Assembly (NCBI RefSeq): GCF_000327385.1
Contig: NW_008710601.1
Span: 1,445,355-1,509,354 of the forward strand
Direction of reading: 5' to 3'
DNA length: 64,000 bases
Source: Lottia gigantea
Lineage: Eukaryota > Mollusca > Gastropoda > Lottiidae
A model generated the notes under the pieces. It ran no database searches. It worked only from the letters and a program-made list of their open reading frames with translations, and was not told the origin of the DNA. The stretch's first letter is position 1. The number at the start of each line of letters is the position of its first letter. Below, one piece after another: positions 61,106 through 64,000 of this stretch. Position numbers and translations under genes: made by a program.

Positions 61106-62454
61106 CATTGGCTGAACACATTTGGCAGAGCAACATGTTCTGTGGGTAATTTCCAAAAAAATACAAAATATGAATAATGTTTGTATTTGGGTCACATTTT
61201 ATCGTAAATAAATTGGATGTAAAGTAATCAAATGAAACATACTACCTTGATTAACTCTTTGTAAATTTTACTTTTGTTGGAAACCTTGACAAATATAGGG
61301 GATAATAATGTAAGAACATGGATGTGTAGTAGAGAACATAACTTATCATTTGAACATGGAATATTGAATGAGCATTTGTTAATTTGTTGCATTGATAATC
61401 ATACATTCATATTATGTTTATAGTTACAATGGATGCGTTATGTGTAATGTGCCGCTTTTTATAAGAAGTGTTATTAAGATTGAAATACGCCGATATGTTA
61501 CAAACATATTTATAATTGTTGTATATTAATAATAAAGGATAAATAATGACGTATATCTCTTGTTTTTTTTATATTTATGACATAGCCATTTTTTCGATTT
61601 CCTTGGATAACCAACACACCCTACATTTAGTATAAATTGGATAATGAATCAAACTTTGGTTTTTGAAGAGGTTTTTGAGCCTAGATTTCAGTATGATCCG
61701 CAAATGATCAAAACCTAAATCTCCGCTTATGCTGGTTATCCAAGTAAACCAGAATTTAAACATGGTGCATTGAAGATAAATAAATAAATCTGATTTCGAC
61801 TGGTTAACCAAGTAATTCCGCAATCAATTGGATAATTCGGCAAACCAGGTGCGTGTTTTCATGGATAGCACCATTCTTTGAACAATCAACAAAACCCGAA
61901 TCTTTTTGTCATCGGATGACTACAACTGAATCATAATTGGATAACCACGTTTACATGAATTTCAAGATCCATTTGTGAACACGGTACTTGCATTGGATAT
62001 CAAAGTAGGCCTATATTTGTCCATAATCTTAAATAATTAGTTAAATATTGGCTAACAAACCAAAACTAGTCATCCTAGTCAGTGTATCTTTGGAAGCTCA
62101 CTAAAGTTGACTGTATGGGGAATTGCTTTAGACAAATCCTATTTCGCGAGCCAGACAGGCTGCCGTGATGCGTCCATCTTACAAATTCGCACAGAAATGT
62201 ACTTAATAGTATTGTGAAGAAATCTAAGACTGGGGCAAGTTGATGGGTCGTTTATTTATTGCTACTTAAGCCTACCAGTAACTGAGCTTGTCTGGCTAAT
62301 GGTGCGGTTAAATTTTACTTCATAATTCCCAAAAGCGAAAGGGTACGAAATATAGTGTTACAGGTCATCCATCTTGCTTGAAAGCAGAATTGTGTCTGAT
62401 GCCTCGCATTATTCAGGCACATTGCATCATTTGAAATGAAATGAAATGAATGGA
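61106..62454. other. Nothing recognised
   Basis: Loose recurrences of GGATAAC/TTGGATAA at about 61600-61945 (for example GGATAACCA, TTGGATAATTCGG) hint at a very old repeat, but no unit could be defined. Confidence 0.4.
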
Positions 62455-62680
62455 GTTCTTCTGCACCGTATTGGCTAATGAAGACGGGCAACGCCATGCA
62501 GGGTACAATGAGAGAAATTGTGCCAAGACAGAGGTAACTGTTGAGGGATCTTTAACGTGCACAGCCTGTAGCACACGGGGCCTAGGTGTATTGTCGCATC
62601 CGAACGACTAGACGCTTTTCCATTTCAGTCCCTCTTACATGCATCACTGACAGGGGAAACCGGGCTGAAAAGGATATCAC
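62455..62680 (-). mobile_element. SINE family A, nearly full body
   Basis: TTGGCTAATGAAGACGGGC, AACGCCATGCAGGGTACAAT, GAGGGATCTTTAACGTGCAC, CCTGTAGCACACGGGG, ATCCGAACGACTAGACGC, GCATCACTGACAGG and AAACCGGGCTGAAAA in order. The head beyond that point differs from the 21 kb copy, so the tRNA portion is missing or different. It ends immediately before a candidate exon. Confidence 0.75.
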
Positions 62681-62706
62681 TACCATAACAACCATATTTA
62701 CTGCAG

Positions 62707-62949
62707 GCTACAGTGATCAATCGCATTCTGGCCGGTGGTGACGACAAGACCCTAAGGTCAATGATCCGAGAATTTGCTAGAAAGTCAACCATCTCAATTA
62801 ACTCCATGTGTATAAACAGTAATGATCATTTTGTCCCGGATACCGGAAACTCTGTTTTCTCAGATCCCACAGTTACAAGGCCTACCAAGACCCCCTCCTC
62901 TCTACTTCCTTTGTATAAACGATTACTACGCTTCGTGATGTTTTCATGA
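62707..62949 (+). other. Candidate last exon of an unknown gene
   Basis: ATATTTACTGCAG provides an acceptor at 62706. The next 80 codons are open to TGA at 62947-62949 and are clearly GC-richer than the flanks, with varied residues (VINRILAGGDDKTLRSMIRE, NSNDHFVPDTGNS, TRPTKTPSSLLPLYKRLL). The minus strand is also open over part of it (62826-63020), so strand is not secure. No domain is recognised. It abuts a SINE on its left. Confidence 0.3.
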
Positions 62950-64000
62950 GCGATTTGTTTAAAAGCTCTAATACATATAAATGGTGGAAAACCATTTCCG
63001 TGACTCAAAAAGATCGCCAAGAGGTTGACTAATTTGAGTATTGCAAATTAAAAGTACCCACAACATTAGTCCACTTCTATAAACAGTCGTCACACTCTAC
63101 CTAATGACCGAGCACCTGTCGAGCATTTTACTGAAAATTGTGTTTTCAAAGAAAAAATTTCGTTAAGACGCTGTGGCACCATTCTGACAAAGAAAAATCA
63201 GACTTGCTGTTAAGACGGATAATTTGAAGAAGAAAATGAATTGAGTGGTGTTATTAAACTGTTCAGACAAAATTGTGTAATAACAGTTAATGTATAGACT
63301 GTCTAATACTTTCCTATCCACACATATTAAGGTTCTTGACCGACCGCTGACTAGAAAATGTCTAGGAAATCTCTCCAAACTGCGTTAATTCCACCCCTAA
63401 TGGTTTCTTAAATTATATCCTGTGTTTCCATTATTTTAACCTCGTCTGTATATAAACAGAATTCGAAACAGAGCATGTTGTGTTGCTAAAAACTAAGAAG
63501 TGTACACTGTCCTCTTGTTTTGGGGGAGCGAGAAGCGAGACTAAGCTCTTGCTGTAAAAAATAAAGATTGCTTTTCCAAATCCGTGACTAAGTTCTTTTT
63601 TCTTTGAGGCAAAAGTATGTTGTCTTTGAAGTCATGTATGTCTTAAATCGCAATGCTTTCAGTAGATTTCAAACGGTAACCACCTTTTACCATATACATC
63701 AAATAAGCGATATTTTTTAGCAGATATCATATTTATATTTCTAAATTTTCTTCGACGCATAATTGTAAGAGAAATATGCCTCCAACGTATTCCAAAGGTT
63801 TCCACTAACAATATAGAACAATGATACACCAAAACTAGGTCAAATTGCTTAATTAACAATTAATTAGTACTTTCTGTTCTTAATTAACCTTTTTAAGTCG
63901 GTTTGATCAAAAAGATACATAGACATAAATAACATATTTTCAGGTATAATTTACGACGTTTATGATAATGAAATTTTTTTACAAAAAGGCAGATTGCTAC
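62950..64000. other. Mostly unassigned AT-rich DNA
   Basis: Apart from the J repeat near 63.66 kb, no element is seen. The frame at 63163-63378 (minus) has no support. Confidence 0.45.
63658..63730 (+). repeat. Dispersed repeat J, copy 2
   Basis: Contains TCAAACGGTAACCACC and ATCAAATAAGCGATAT in the same order and orientation as the copy near 4.46 kb. No inverted ends or target duplication could be seen. Confidence 0.4.

Overview
The window is animal nuclear DNA: AT-rich, mostly non-coding, with spliceosomal-type splice signals, SINEs, short inverted-repeat DNA transposons (MITEs) and many minisatellites. The combination suggests a lophotrochozoan, most likely a mollusc. The supporting signs are an invertebrate B-type muscarinic receptor, a tRNA-headed SINE ending in a GGACGTAAAAC-like tail, and an ATACGCCCA-ended repeat. 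Clade placement is inference.

Only one gene is certain. At 53938-56028 (+) a single uninterrupted 696-residue frame encodes a rhodopsin-class GPCR of the muscarinic acetylcholine receptor B-type / C. elegans GAR-2 kind. It has a five-sequon N-terminus, seven membrane segments and a third intracellular loop of about 340 residues. A 3' splice site 55 bases before its ATG shows that the gene has at least one upstream non-coding exon, and a 6-codon upstream ORF lies between the two. A purine-rich, ORF-bearing stretch at about 51.9-52.4 kb may hold an upstream exon or promoter. Much of the 53 kb before the receptor could be its 5' intron or ordinary intergenic DNA; sequence alone cannot decide.

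The rest is repeat landscape. Minisatellites or tandem arrays lie at 1.3, 3.7-4.2, 7.7-8.2, 11.9-12.9, 23.3-23.8, 26.1-27.6, 29.0-29.4, 33.9-34.6, 39.1-39.7, 41.5-43.0, 45.2-45.4, 59.7-60.0 and 60.8-61.1 kb. Several have a perfect 10-14 bp palindrome in each unit. Dispersed families are: (A) a tRNA-derived SINE, about 11 copies or fragments; (B) a TTAA-flanked piggyBac-like MITE, 5 copies; (C) a long-hairpin MITE, 3 copies; (D) a CAGTGGCG-ended hAT-like MITE, 4 copies, one with a perfect 8-bp target duplication; (F) a 193-bp nearly palindromic MITE plus one fragment; and (H) an ATACGCCCA-ended element.

A few short islands with exon-like composition and splice signals (9.65, 10.85, 25.75, 47.37, 52.2, 58.75 and 62.7 kb) are listed as low-confidence candidates. 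No retroviral or LTR element, LINE reverse transcriptase, rRNA, intact tRNA, CRISPR array or bacterial-type operon was seen.
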